Part shown: positions 1 through 9,031 of the stretch, in pieces
Numbering within the stretch: the first letter of the stretch is position 1
How the letters are laid out: every line of letters starts with the position of its first letter
NCBI GenBank assembly: GCA_045544615.1
Contig: JAZPZI010000022.1
Location: 1-64,000, forward strand
Length of the DNA stretch: 64,000 bases
From: CAKSFT01 sp045544615
Lineage (GTDB): Bacteria; Bacillota; Clostridia; UBA1381
Direction of reading: 5' to 3'
The notes under the pieces: generated by a model
Told to the model about the DNA's origin: nothing
Databases searched by the model: none
The model's input: only the letters and a program-made list of their open reading frames with translations
Program-made: the position numbers and the translations under genes

Positions 1-100
1 CACCCATCCCCGGCTCGGCGGCGTATATTTATACTCCAGAGGCTGACTCAACAAAAAACGAGTGTCCAAAGACACTCGAGGTATAGCCCCATTTTTACCT
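1..100. repeat. Copy A of a ~95-bp terminator-bearing repeat
   Basis: This stretch is nearly repeated at 240-328. The shared parts are a motif resembling 'cggcgtattnttatactcc', the hairpin cgagtgtc..gacactcg beside an A run, and the tail 'ggtatagccccatttttac'. The copies differ at scattered bases, so this is an old duplication or a dispersed repeat. The DNA between them (101-239) has no convincing gene; it holds a direct repeat of cgaattcgg and the short palindrome gcgtacg. Confidence 0.6.
53..78 (-). terminator. Rho-independent terminator, distal copy
   Basis: On the minus strand an 8-bp stem CGAGTGTC/GACACTCG with a 4-nt loop is followed by TTTTTT. It lies in repeat copy A, downstream of the rsmA terminator, and would act as a second stop for the same transcript. 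Confidence 0.6.
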
Positions 101-239
101 ATTGATCAGAGATTTTGGAAAATGGAAGTTATATTTTTCGAATTCGGCTTTGTAGGCGTACGTCGGTACGGTAAAAGGCGAATTCGGAAAAAACGCAGTG
201 GTAGAACAACATTTTAAATGGCGGCTATATTTTGGTAAA

Positions 240-328
240 TCGGGCTCGTCGGCGTATTCTTATACTCCAGAGACCGATTTGACAAAAAACGAGTGTCCGA
301 AGACACTCGTGGTATAGCCCCATTTTTA
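240..328. repeat. Copy B of the ~95-bp terminator-bearing repeat
   Basis: Second copy of the element at 1-100. It abuts the rsmA stop codon so closely that the repeat tail 'atttttac' contains the complement of the TAA stop. Confidence 0.55.
284..309 (-). terminator. rsmA terminator
   Basis: On the minus strand CGAGTGTC-TTCG-GACACTCG (8-bp stem, UUCG tetraloop) is followed by TTTTTT, about 17 nt after the rsmA stop. Confidence 0.8.
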
Positions 329-1177
329 CAAAATCTCATAGAAGGCGTCGGCAAGCCTTGCATACTCCTCTATCCCTAACTTCTCGCCACGGATTCCCGG
401 ATTGATTCCGCATGACTCAATAACCTCAGCCGTTTTCTCTTTATCAAGCCCGAGCGCTGATGACAAACAATTCAACAAGGTCTTTCGCCTTTGTGCAAAT
501 GCGCCCTTTATAATGCGGAAGAAAAGTTTTTCGTCCTTTACATCCACATTCGGCTTATCACAAACATCAAGGCATACTACGGCAGAATCCACCTTTGGTG
601 CAGGATAGAAGCTTCCTGCCGGGACTACCGTTACAATCCTCGGGTTTGTGTAATATCGGCATAAAAGACTGATTGCGCCGTAATCCTTGCTTCCGGCATC
701 GGCTGCAAGTCGCTTTGCAACCTCCTTTTGCACCATAACAACTATCTTCTTGATTGGGTAATGTCCTTCAAGCAACATTGTGATTATCGGGGTTGTGATA
801 TAGTACGGAAGATTTGCCGCAAAGCTGATTTTCTTATCTGCGAACTCCTCGGCAATCAACTTTTTCAAGTCAATCTTTAAGATATCTCCCTCGACAAGCT
901 TTATGTTGTCAAACTCGGAAAGGGTGTAGTCAAGCACAGGAAAAAGCCGGCTGTCAAGCTCGATTGATACTACCTTTTCCGATGCAGCACATAACTCACG
1001 TGTCAGGACACCAAACCCCGGGCCTACTTCGAGAACACCCTCTTCGGGTTCTGCCGCATCGACTATATCCTCAAGCACGCCTTTATCGAGCAGGAAGTTC
1101 TGACCGAGTCCCTTTGAAAAGCTGAACCCGAACCGCTCTGCGATTTCTTTTATTGTCTTTGGTTTTGTTAGCTCCAC
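326..1177 (-). CDS. rsmA: 16S rRNA dimethyladenosine transferase RsmA/KsgA
   Basis: Uses SAM to dimethylate two adjacent adenines in the loop of 16S rRNA helix 45, a late 30S maturation step. The 283-residue protein has GQNFLL near residue 25, the SAM-binding VGPGFGVLT at about 51-59 and the catalytic motif IV NLPYY at about 122-126. The frame can be extended to a TTG at 1204, but the GTG at 1177 sits 8 nt after a GGAG site and gives the usual N-terminus. It lies downstream of the YabE-like gene, as ksgA and yabE are neighbours in Bacillus. A terminator follows at once. Confidence 0.95.
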   Translation of the reverse strand: MELTKPKTIKEIAERFGFSFSKGLGQNFLLDKGVLEDIVDAAEPEEGVLEVGPGFGVLTRELCAASEKVVSIELDSRLFPVLDYTLSEFDNIKLVEGDILKIDLKKLIAEEFADKKISFAANLPYYITTPIITMLLEGHYPIKKIVVMVQKEVAKRLAADAGSKDYGAISLLCRYYTNPRIVTVVPAGSFYPAPKVDSAVVCLDVCDKPNVDVKDEKLFFRIIKGAFAQRRKTLLNCLSSALGLDKEKTAEVIESCGINPGIRGEKLGIEEYARLADAFYEIL

Positions 1178-1202
1178 CTTTTTCGCTCCTTTTTTACATA
1201 GC

Positions 1203-1231
1203 AAAACCGAACAGGAGATTCTCCTGTTCGG
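1203..1231 (-). terminator. Terminator after the YabE-like gene
   Basis: The minus strand reads CCGAACAGGAG-AAT-CTCCTGTTCGG followed by TTTTGC. The stem is long and the U run short; it overlaps the start region of rsmA, so some read-through into rsmA is likely. Confidence 0.6.
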
Positions 1232-1241
1232 AATAATAGCT

Positions 1242-2372
1242 TTATTCTAAAACATATACGGTTGCCTGCTGTCTGCCGAACTTTCTGCATTCTGCCTTTG
1301 TGTTATAGCAAAGGTCAACCTTATTACCCTTGATTGCACCGCCTGTATCGCCTGCTATACAGTAACCGTAAACCCATGATTTACCACCGTCTGCCGACTC
1401 GATATAGAGCTTTGTTCCGAGCGGAATAACCTTTGGGTCAACCGCAACCACTCCGTACTGCGGAATTAGTCCGTATGCAGTTTTAGAGTACCCTGCATTT
1501 GTACCCGGTGACGGATCGTATGCTGTTGCAGTCATTGTATAAACCTTTGAATAATTAAATCCCTTGCCGCTATTCTTCGCAGCAGAGCTTGCTTCCTTAC
1601 TTGCCGATTTAAAGCTGTTGTTACTGCTTGATACAGTCTGTTTTTTCTTGGTAACTGCAGCCTTCTGCTTTGTTCCCCAGATAACAATCTCGTCTATTGG
1701 CTCTGAAACCTGCTCGGTCTTTAGAAGCTCACGTGAAATCTCAACGCCGTTTTTCTTTATAACCTTGCTTGTTTCAATTCTCTTTCCCGGCACGCCGTAC
1801 TGTTCAACCGTTTTCTGGTCAACATACTTTGATGAGTCGGTCTTTCTGATTGCCTTATATGGAATCGGTATCTCCTTGACTTCTTCGATAATCTCGATTC
1901 TGTCTACAATAATTATCATATTTTCGGCAATCTCTGTTTCCTTTGCCGGAGAAACTGTATCTGTTTCTGAAAGAATTATACCAAGCGCGGTAAGCGAATC
2001 GCCAACCGTCTTTTCGGTTGCACGCTCAAAACGGATTGTGCCGTCGATATGAACCTCAACCATCTTTGATTTTTCCACCGTAATCTTTGCGCCGCCAATA
2101 ATCTCGCCGGCAAGATCAGCATTTACTACTTCGTCGTCTGCAAGGACTATTCCCTGCTCATCTAAAAATTCTCCTACGGTACCCTTTCTTGTTACAACAC
2201 TTCTTTGTGTTTCGGTATCGGAAAAGCTATCCTTAATAACAAGGGTTACCTTTTTTGTTTCCCTATCAAATATCGCACCTGTTGCCAGAATACTCATCAT
2301 TACAACAAGCGCCATCGCAATTGCTGATCTCTTTTTTATACGGTAGGTGCTACGCATTTTTTCAAATAACAT
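1242..2372 (-). CDS. YabE-like G5/3D-domain cell-wall protein
   Basis: A 376-residue exported protein likely to act on or bind peptidoglycan. Residues ~17-36 form a signal anchor. Residues ~40-160 carry DUF348 (YabE-type ubiquitin-like) repeats such as 'VTRKGTVGEFLDEQG', and ~165-235 match a G5 domain. The C-terminal ~100 residues form a 3D domain with TATAYDPS and DTGGAIKG, whose aspartates are the signature of this lytic-transglycosylase-like double-psi beta-barrel. Bacillus YabE is the closest named architecture. An AAGGAGG site precedes the ATG and a strong promoter lies at 2400-2429. The exact enzymatic activity is inferred. Confidence 0.85.
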   Translation of the reverse strand: MLFEKMRSTYRIKKRSAIAMALVVMMSILATGAIFDRETKKVTLVIKDSFSDTETQRSVVTRKGTVGEFLDEQGIVLADDEVVNADLAGEIIGGAKITVEKSKMVEVHIDGTIRFERATEKTVGDSLTALGIILSETDTVSPAKETEIAENMIIIVDRIEIIEEVKEIPIPYKAIRKTDSSKYVDQKTVEQYGVPGKRIETSKVIKKNGVEISRELLKTEQVSEPIDEIVIWGTKQKAAVTKKKQTVSSSNNSFKSASKEASSAAKNSGKGFNYSKVYTMTATAYDPSPGTNAGYSKTAYGLIPQYGVVAVDPKVIPLGTKLYIESADGGKSWVYGYCIAGDTGGAIKGNKVDLCYNTKAECRKFGRQQATVYVLE

Positions 2373-2399
2373 ATTTCTACCTCCTTACATATCTCTTGC

Positions 2400-2429
2400 A
2401 TTATACTACATTTTCGGGGTAAATGTCAA
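2400..2429 (-). promoter_or_regulatory. Promoter of the YabE-like gene
   Basis: Minus-strand TTGACA and TATAAT are separated by 18 nt, about 28 nt before the start codon. The rest of the gap to 2684 is AT-rich and shows no gene or strong hairpin. Confidence 0.7.
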
Positions 2430-2684
2430 CCAAATTGTTAAGAAGTTGTTACATTCCACCAATTTCGCTCTGTTTTTTTACCCCTCATTTCCTTTGTTTC
2501 TATATAATATCCACAAATTTTATACCATTTTATTCCTGTATTTGGAAATATATTCCATTTATAATATCTGAATTTTACCTCTTTTATGAAAAAATAACAG
2601 TATAAGCAGGGTTAATTTGGGTAAAATATCCATATCAGGCAATAAGTTTAAATTGCTACAAAATTATTAAGCAAGAGGTGCTAT

Positions 2685-2939
2685 ATGAAAAACAGAGAAA
2701 AGAAGGTAATCATTTTAGACAATCTCTCCTCTCCGATTGTTTATCAGGCGATAATTATATTAAAAGAAGACATCCACGAGACCGAGGACTCGGTGCTTGC
2801 CGAGGCAGAGCGCATAGTTGCGGGCTACTTTCCGCCAACAAAAAAATCCCGACCGCAGAAAAACCTGTTGTTTCTCCTTGGTGGGATTTTAGTATCTTCA
2901 GCTTTACTCTTTACCGTGTTGCTCACAAGGTTTTTTTAG
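2685..2939 (+). CDS. Small membrane protein of unknown function
   Basis: 84 residues. A charged N-terminal part (~1-55) is followed by one hydrophobic segment at ~62-80 ending in LTRFF, so it is probably a C-terminally anchored, cytosol-facing protein. An AGAGGTG ribosome site lies 6 nt before the ATG. It is convergent with and overlaps the end of the thioredoxin-like gene at 2936 by 4 nt. I do not recognise the family. A longer frame starting at 2678 is out of phase and lacks a ribosome site. Confidence 0.6.
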   Translation: MKNREKKVIILDNLSSPIVYQAIIILKEDIHETEDSVLAEAERIVAGYFPPTKKSRPQKNLLFLLGGILVSSALLFTVLLTRFF

Positions 2940-3493
2940 TTACCAAAAGCCTTCTCGATTGATGCCTTGAGTTTGTCGTAGTCCTCGCACTTTGACAAAA
3001 TATCCGAAATTGCATTTTCGGTATTTAGCATTATAAGGGCAGGCATTCTTCCGTCAACAACCGAGAAATTCTCGAGGTCTTCAGGGTTTTTGTCAACGTT
3101 TCGGATATCGAATGTAACCTTTCCCTCATATTCCTTTTTGAGCTTGTCTATCGTTTCTTTTGTTCTTTCTTCGTCAGCAGTTGTTACGAAATACATAAAG
3201 GTTGGTGTGAATTCCGCATCAGCCTTTTCTGTTTTAGTATCGGCAGGCTTTTCCTCGCTCTTTGTCGTGGTTTCTTCCTTTTTATCTGTAGCCTGAGCAT
3301 CGTCTACTTTCTCGGCGGTCTCGCCTTCTGCTTTCTCAGGCTCGGTTGTGTCGCCCGAAACCTCGGTTATTGCATTATCCTCTGTCTTTTCCGGTGCTCC
3401 CGAACCGAATATGCCGACTGCAATAAATGCACCAAGCAATATAACCACAACGGCGGACAGTATAATTATCAAAAGTTTTGTATTTTTACTCAT
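2936..3493 (-). CDS. Membrane-anchored thioredoxin-fold protein lacking CxxC
   Basis: About 185 residues. A transmembrane helix at ~7-30 is followed by a long acidic/Lys/Thr-rich linker (~31-95) and a C-terminal domain whose pattern (FMYFVTT, then VTFDIRNVDKNP, then MPALIMLN with the cis-Pro context) fits a thioredoxin fold on the cell surface. The usual active-site CxxC is absent: TTADE occupies that place, and the only Cys is near the end. It is therefore unlikely to be a redox enzyme. The chosen ATG overlaps the trmFO stop by 8 nt with a GGGG site 9 nt upstream; ATG 3499 is the alternative. Confidence 0.65.
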   Translation of the reverse strand: MSKNTKLLIIILSAVVVILLGAFIAVGIFGSGAPEKTEDNAITEVSGDTTEPEKAEGETAEKVDDAQATDKKEETTTKSEEKPADTKTEKADAEFTPTFMYFVTTADEERTKETIDKLKKEYEGKVTFDIRNVDKNPEDLENFSVVDGRMPALIMLNTENAISDILSKCEDYDKLKASIEKAFGN

Positions 3494-4817
3494 TTTCATC
3501 TACCCCTTTTTCTTCTATCTGTAATTTTTCCCTCATAATATCAAGCGCTCGCTCTGCTATCAGGCGGTATCGCTCAACCTTTCCGCCACGGACACGCTCG
3601 GGCCAGCCTTCGATTATGCCGAAATTGGCATTCATCGGCTGAAGCTCGGTCTTTGATGTGTCGGAAATGTATAACGGTAATGACCCGATAGCCGTTCTGA
3701 TGTCGGGCTCTAAAAGCTCCTCGCCCAGAATCAGCCTTGCCATATTATATCCTGCAAGTATTCCCGACGATGCCGACTCAACATAGCCTTCAACACCGCT
3801 TATCTGCCCCGCAAAGAAAATCTTCGGGTTATTTACCATCTGATAAAATCTGTTGAGCACACCGGGTGAGTTTAAGTAAGTGTTACGGTGCATAACGCCA
3901 TAGCGTACAAACTCTGCATTCTCAAGTCCCGGTATCATCGAAAATACCCTCTTTTGCTCGCCCCATTTGAGGTTTGTCTGAAATCCTACTAAATTATAAA
4001 GCGTTCCCTCACGGTTATCCTGACGAAGCTGTACAACGGCGTGTGCATCGTCCTTTCCCGTTTTCGGGTTTTTGAGTCCTACAGGCTTCAGGGGCCCGAA
4101 AAGTAAGGTTTCAGGACCTCGTTTTGCCATAACCTCAACCGGCATACATCCCTCAAAAACCTTCTGATTTTCAAAGCTTTTGAGTTCTGCTGTTTCCGCA
4201 CCGATAAGCTCGGTATAAAAAGCGTCATACTCCTCTTTTGTCATCGGGCAGTTGATGTAGTCAGCCGTACCTCTGTCGTAGCGTGCGGCATAAAACACCC
4301 TGTCCATATCTATGCTTTCCTTTGCAACAACAGGCGCTGCTGCATCGTAAAAGTACATATTATCAGCACCGGTCAGTTTCCCGATTGCCGAGGTGAGCCC
4401 TTCCGATGCAAGCGGACCTGCCGCAATTATAGTATAGTCATCAGGCGAGAGTTCTGTCACCTCGTCATAGATTACCTCAATATTCGGCTCATTTTTAATC
4501 TTGTCTGTGATATATGCCGAGAATATCTCCCTGTCTACCGCAAGCGCTCCGCCTGCCGGCACACTCGAAATATCCGCAGCCTCCATCATGAGCGAGCCGA
4601 AAAGCCGCATCTCCTCTTTCAGGAGTCCGCAGGCGTTTTCAATCCTTGCAGCCTTTAGGGAATTAGAGCAAACGAGTTCGGCAAAGTTTTCGCTTTTGTG
4701 TGCCGGCGAAAACTTTTTTGGCTTCATCTCGTAAAGCTCGACCTTTATCCCTGCTTTTGCAAGCTGCCATGCCGCCTCGCACCCTGCAAGGCCTGCACCT
4801 ATTACCTTAACCTTCAT
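3486..4817 (-). CDS. trmFO: Methylenetetrahydrofolate-tRNA (uracil-54-C5)-methyltransferase TrmFO
   Basis: A folate- and FAD-dependent enzyme that makes ribothymidine-54 in the T-loop of tRNA, used by most Gram-positives instead of SAM-dependent TrmA. The 443 residues are typical. The N-terminal FAD-binding Rossmann motif GAGLAGCEAA is at ~7-16, and SNSLKAARIENACG and the C-terminal GQISGVEGYVESAS are family-specific. Its ATG overlaps the topA stop (TAATG), as in the common topA-trmFO operon of Firmicutes. Confidence 0.96.
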   Translation of the reverse strand: MKVKVIGAGLAGCEAAWQLAKAGIKVELYEMKPKKFSPAHKSENFAELVCSNSLKAARIENACGLLKEEMRLFGSLMMEAADISSVPAGGALAVDREIFSAYITDKIKNEPNIEVIYDEVTELSPDDYTIIAAGPLASEGLTSAIGKLTGADNMYFYDAAAPVVAKESIDMDRVFYAARYDRGTADYINCPMTKEEYDAFYTELIGAETAELKSFENQKVFEGCMPVEVMAKRGPETLLFGPLKPVGLKNPKTGKDDAHAVVQLRQDNREGTLYNLVGFQTNLKWGEQKRVFSMIPGLENAEFVRYGVMHRNTYLNSPGVLNRFYQMVNNPKIFFAGQISGVEGYVESASSGILAGYNMARLILGEELLEPDIRTAIGSLPLYISDTSKTELQPMNANFGIIEGWPERVRGGKVERYRLIAERALDIMREKLQIEEKGVDENE

Positions 4818-6904
4818 TATTTTTTCCCCTTGGTTTCTACCTTTTCTTCATATCCGCATCCGTCTTTTATGCAGTAAATCTTCTTGTTTTTGCCGAACTT
4901 CTGCAGGAGCACCTCACCGCATTTTGGGCATACCTTGCCCGCAACCGGCTTATCCCATGCGATAAAGTCACATTTCGGCATATTCTCACACGAATAGTAT
5001 TCCTTACCCTTCTTTGAGCGGCGGATTAGGATTTCGCCCTTACATTTCGGGCAGAATGCACCTGTGCCGTGGCGGATAGTCTTTGTGTTCTTACATTCAG
5101 GATATCCCGGGCATGCCAGGAACTTTCCGAACTTCGATAGCTTATACACCATCATTCTTCCGCACTTTTCGCACTTGACATCCGAAACCTCGTCCTTGAT
5201 GGTAACCTTTTCGATTTCCTTCTGTGCCGCCTCAAGATTCTTTGCAAATGGCGGATAGAAGTCCTCTAAAACCTTAACCCACTCAACCTTTCCGTCTTCA
5301 ACCGCATCAAGGTTATCTTCCATCGCGGCGGTAAAGTCGATATCGACAATATCACGAAAGTTCTTCTTCATTATATCGGTCGTAACCATACCGAGCTCGG
5401 TCGGCATAAGCTGTTTTTTGCTTCTTGAGATGTATCCTCTCGATACAATAGTTGTTATTGTCGGTGCATAGGTACTCGGTCTGCCGATTCCGTTTTCCTC
5501 GAGCTCGTGCACAAGGCTTGCCTCGGTAAATCGTGCAGGAGGCTGTGTAAAATGCTGTTTTCCCTCGATTGCGAGAAGTTCAACATTCTTTCCTGCCTCG
5601 AGCTTCGGCAAGGTCTTATCCTTTTCCTTTGCGGTGTCTGTTCCCTCTGTATATACCGCCATAAAGCCCTTGAATACAAGCTTTGAGCCGACTGCCTTGA
5701 ATGCGTGTCCTGCCGATACCACCTCGGCTGTTGTCACATCATATACAGCAGGTGACATCTGGCTTGCGATAAATCTTTCCCATATCAGCTTATAGAGCTT
5801 ATACTGGTCATTGGTGAGCTTTGATTTTATATCGTCAGGCTTTATGAATACATGTGTCGGTCTGATTGCCTCGTGAGCGTCCTGTGCATTCTTCTTTGCC
5901 TTGAACTGTCTCGGTTTTAGATATTCCTTCTCGAAATTCTGGGAAATATATGCTATTGCTTCCTTTTGTGCCTCGGCAGAAATTCTCAGCGAGTCGGTTC
6001 TCATATAGGTTATAAGACCGACGGTGCCGTAGCTGCCGCCAAGACTTATACCTTCATAGAGCATCTGTGCAGTCTGCATTGTCTTTGCAGTATTGAAGTT
6101 AAGCTTTCTTGATGCATCCTGCTGGAGTGTACTTGTTGTAAATGGTGGCTGAGGATTTTTAACCAAATCCTTGTTCTTTATATCAGAAACAACAAACGGC
6201 TTTCCCTTGACATCAGCTATAATCTTATCAGCTGCCGCCTTATCCGAAAGCTCGGCATCCTCGCCCGATTTATCCACATACTTTGCCATAAAAGTCTTCT
6301 TTGACTTCGGCTCTGAAAGCTCTGCCTCGACAGTCCAGTACTCTCTCGGCACGAAGTTGATAATCTCGTCCTCACGGTCGCAAATCATACGTGTTGCAAC
6401 CGACTGAACTCTGCCGGCACTGAGTCCTTTTTTGACCTTGTCCCAGAGAATCGGGCTGATTTTATAGCCAACAATTCTGTCGAGCACACGGCGTGCCTGC
6501 TGTGCATCAACCAGGTCCATATCTATACTTCTCGGCACCTTGATTGCCGCCTTGACTGCATCCTTTGTAATCTCGTTAAAGGTCACACGGCACTTTGATG
6601 TGATGTCAATCCCAAGCGCATTTGCAAGATGCCAGCTTATAGCCTCTCCCTCACGGTCAGGGTCGGTTGCGAGATATACTACATCTGCAAGCTTTGCTTC
6701 CTTTTTGAGCTTTGAGAGGATTTCGCCCTTGCCTCTGATTGTGATATACTTCGGCTCAAACCCATTTTCACAGTCAACACCAAGCTGACTCTTCGGGAGG
6801 TCTATGATATGACCCACCGATGCCATAACCTTATAATCCTTTCCAAGGTATTTTTTTATTGTCTCCGCCTTGGACGGTGACTCAACTATCAAAAGCTTTT
6901 TCAT
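4817..6904 (-). CDS. topA: DNA topoisomerase I
   Basis: A type IA topoisomerase that relaxes negative supercoils. The 695-residue protein begins with the TOPRIM domain (LLIVESPSKAETI; DPDREGEA at ~81-88). The catalytic tyrosine is in LITYMRTDSLRIS at about residue 300. Three C-terminal four-cysteine zinc ribbons (~575-690) each start with CxxC (CEKC, CPKC, CPKC). The frame runs 7 codons further upstream, but the ATG at 6904 has AGGAAAGG 9 nt before it and gives the canonical MKKLLIVESP start. It is cotranscribed with dprA upstream and trmFO downstream. Confidence 0.97.
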   Translation of the reverse strand: MKKLLIVESPSKAETIKKYLGKDYKVMASVGHIIDLPKSQLGVDCENGFEPKYITIRGKGEILSKLKKEAKLADVVYLATDPDREGEAISWHLANALGIDITSKCRVTFNEITKDAVKAAIKVPRSIDMDLVDAQQARRVLDRIVGYKISPILWDKVKKGLSAGRVQSVATRMICDREDEIINFVPREYWTVEAELSEPKSKKTFMAKYVDKSGEDAELSDKAAADKIIADVKGKPFVVSDIKNKDLVKNPQPPFTTSTLQQDASRKLNFNTAKTMQTAQMLYEGISLGGSYGTVGLITYMRTDSLRISAEAQKEAIAYISQNFEKEYLKPRQFKAKKNAQDAHEAIRPTHVFIKPDDIKSKLTNDQYKLYKLIWERFIASQMSPAVYDVTTAEVVSAGHAFKAVGSKLVFKGFMAVYTEGTDTAKEKDKTLPKLEAGKNVELLAIEGKQHFTQPPARFTEASLVHELEENGIGRPSTYAPTITTIVSRGYISRSKKQLMPTELGMVTTDIMKKNFRDIVDIDFTAAMEDNLDAVEDGKVEWVKVLEDFYPPFAKNLEAAQKEIEKVTIKDEVSDVKCEKCGRMMVYKLSKFGKFLACPGYPECKNTKTIRHGTGAFCPKCKGEILIRRSKKGKEYYSCENMPKCDFIAWDKPVAGKVCPKCGEVLLQKFGKNKKIYCIKDGCGYEEKVETKGKK

Positions 6905-6934
6905 ATAATGTGTCCTTTCCTGCAATAGATGTTG

Positions 6935-8128
6935 TTATGCTTTAATTGCGTAAATATTACCCGGGAGCTTTACGATGTGTCCCATCATCTCGAGCATCGG
7001 CAAAACAGCGTTCAGCTCCTGAATACCAAGCCCTGTCTCCCTTGCGATTTCGTCAACGTGCTGACTGCCTTTTAAAAGACACTCAACAGTTGAACGCTCG
7101 CTATTGTTTAAGCCGAGAAATCTTGAATCGTCTATCGAAATATCTGAAAGATTCTCAATTATTTGCGACTCTGCTTTCTTTTTCTTTTGCTTTGGCGGTT
7201 TTTCCGACTGCTTCGGGAGCTTGATTTTTACCCTCTTTCCCGTCGCACGCTTTAGCCTTGACGCCTCGTCGGGGTACTGCTCAAATATATCGGTAACCGA
7301 TGTGGTGAGGAATGCTCCCTGCTTTATCAGGAGATTAGTTCCCTCTGATTTTTTGTGGAAGAGTCCGCCCGGGATAGCAAAGATATCTCTGCCGTTCTCG
7401 ATTGCATGACCTACGGTTATAAATGTTCCGCTCTTTTTCGCCGCCTCGGTTACGAGTATTCCACGTGAGAGTCCGCTGATAATTCTGTTTCTTTCAGGAA
7501 AATGTGTTCTGAACGGCTGAGATGACGGCGGATACTCGGTGATTACAAGTCCGTTTTCCTCTATTGCCTTCATCAACTCATCATTTTCGGGCGGATAACA
7601 AATGTCAAGCCCCGAGCCTATTACTGCAATGGTCTTTCCGCCGGCTTTTAGTGCCGCAACCGCTGCAACCGAATCTATTCCTCTTGCCATACCGCTTATT
7701 ACGGTAACACCCGTTGCGGCAAGCTCGGTACATAGCTTATGTGTTGCGACTATTCCGTATTCGGTACACTTTCTTGCACCGATAACCCCGATTCCGAGGT
7801 AGTTGTCCCAGTCAAATTTCTGTCCTTTCATATAAAGAACATAGGGCGGGGACTGAATTGTACGCAAGGGCTTTGGATATTCTTCGTCTTCAAAGGTGAC
7901 GATTCTTGCACCAAGCTCTGCTATTTTGCTGATAATCCTGTCCGCTTGCTTGAAGGATTTATTTGAAAGCTCGGTCTTTTCCTTATCGCCGATACCCTCG
8001 ATATCCTTATAAAGGTCAGCCTCATAGATTGCCTCTACAGAGCCGAATCTGTCAAGCAGGTTTGTTATTTTAAAAGACGACATACCGGTTTTCACGGTAA
8101 GCCATACCCAATATTTTAGATTATCCAC
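6935..8128 (-). CDS. dprA: DNA-processing protein DprA (Smf)
   Basis: Loads RecA on incoming single-stranded DNA during natural transformation. In 397 residues there is an N-terminal helix-hairpin region, then the Rossmann-like core with SGMARGIDSVAA, GSGLDICYPPEN and ERNRIISGLSRG, and a C-terminal DML1-like winged helix (~330-397) joined by a Lys-rich linker. The start is GTG with a GGGGTGG site. The dprA-topA-trmFO order is common in Firmicutes, so presence alone does not prove competence. Confidence 0.95.
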   Translation of the reverse strand: MDNLKYWVWLTVKTGMSSFKITNLLDRFGSVEAIYEADLYKDIEGIGDKEKTELSNKSFKQADRIISKIAELGARIVTFEDEEYPKPLRTIQSPPYVLYMKGQKFDWDNYLGIGVIGARKCTEYGIVATHKLCTELAATGVTVISGMARGIDSVAAVAALKAGGKTIAVIGSGLDICYPPENDELMKAIEENGLVITEYPPSSQPFRTHFPERNRIISGLSRGILVTEAAKKSGTFITVGHAIENGRDIFAIPGGLFHKKSEGTNLLIKQGAFLTTSVTDIFEQYPDEASRLKRATGKRVKIKLPKQSEKPPKQKKKKAESQIIENLSDISIDDSRFLGLNNSERSTVECLLKGSQHVDEIARETGLGIQELNAVLPMLEMMGHIVKLPGNIYAIKA

Positions 8129-8226
8129 ATAACCACCCCGAAATATAACACTCTTTTTTTACATTACTATAATTTTTTTGAATTGTCAAAGGTTTTTTTA
8201 ATTATTTCAAAAATTTCAAATTCCGA

Positions 8227-8255
8227 TTGACAGTTTTTTCACATCATATTATAAT
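8227..8255 (+). promoter_or_regulatory. Consensus promoter of the DUF6062 gene
   Basis: TTGACA and TATAAT with exactly 17 nt between them, 39 nt before the ATG at 8294. It lies in the divergent gap with dprA. Confidence 0.8.
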
Positions 8256-8293
8256 TAAAATATGAAGAAACTCTGGCAAGGAGCATATATAAT

Positions 8294-8986
8294 ATGAAAG
8301 AAAAAATATATACCATTCCGATTAACGAGGCAATCGAGGAAAATTCCGAGTGCCCTTTTTGCGTTATCAGAAAACGCCTTGAAGATGAGGCGGTTGAATA
8401 TACCCTCGGTGCTGCTATGATGGAGCCCGACTACAGAATCCTATGTAATGAAAAGGGTTTTTGCAACCACCATTTCGAAAAGCTTTATAAAAAGCCGAAC
8501 AAGCTCGGGCTTGCCCTTATTCTCGACAGTCGGTTTGATACCTTGAAAAAGGAGTTCGGAAAATTCAAGCCCGACGTGAAAAAGAGCGGTCTTTTCAAAA
8601 AAGCCGAAACCCAAACACCGCAAGAGACTTGCGTAATCTGCGACAAGGTCAACTCTACATTAGATAGATATGCCGAAGTATTCTTTTATATGTGGCGTCA
8701 CGACCCTGCAACCCGCGAGAAAATCCTTGCATCAAAGGGTTTCTGCATTCCGCATTTTTACTATCTCTCCGAGATGGCAAAAAAGCATTTACCAAATCCT
8801 GCCGATTTTATCGCACCGATATATGAGCTGCAAAAAGCCGCACTTGAGCGACTGCACGGTGAGGTACACCATTTCACGCTAAAGTTTGACTACAGAAACG
8901 CCGACCTTGAATGGGGAACGGCACAGGATGCACCAATCAGAGCAGTTGAAAAATCGGTCGGATATATCGAAAAGGATGAACAGTAG
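8294..8986 (+). CDS. DUF6062-family protein with duplicated Cys/His module
   Basis: 230 residues, no signal peptide. The pattern CxxC...GFCxxH occurs twice: C20/C23 with C57/H60, and C113/C116 with C151/H154. This suggests an internal duplication of a metal-binding or redox module. I recognise it as the DUF6062 type, a family without an established function that has at times been mislabelled a transporter component. An AAGGAG site lies 12 nt upstream of the ATG. It is transcribed alone, with a terminator at 8995. Confidence 0.75.
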   Translation: MKEKIYTIPINEAIEENSECPFCVIRKRLEDEAVEYTLGAAMMEPDYRILCNEKGFCNHHFEKLYKKPNKLGLALILDSRFDTLKKEFGKFKPDVKKSGLFKKAETQTPQETCVICDKVNSTLDRYAEVFFYMWRHDPATREKILASKGFCIPHFYYLSEMAKKHLPNPADFIAPIYELQKAALERLHGEVHHFTLKFDYRNADLEWGTAQDAPIRAVEKSVGYIEKDEQ

Positions 8987-8994
8987 GTTTTAAA

Positions 8995-9019
8995 GGAACG
9001 GACAAAACCGTTCCTTTTT
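8995..9019 (+). terminator. Terminator after the DUF6062 gene
   Basis: The stem GGAACGG/CCGTTCC is followed by TTTTTG, 9 nt after the stop. Confidence 0.8.
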
Positions 9020-9031
9020 GTTGTGTTTTTC

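Noticed and set aside
8121..8129. Perfect TTATCCACA at the start of dprA
   Set aside because: A single isolated box within a coding start; expected by chance in a window of this size.
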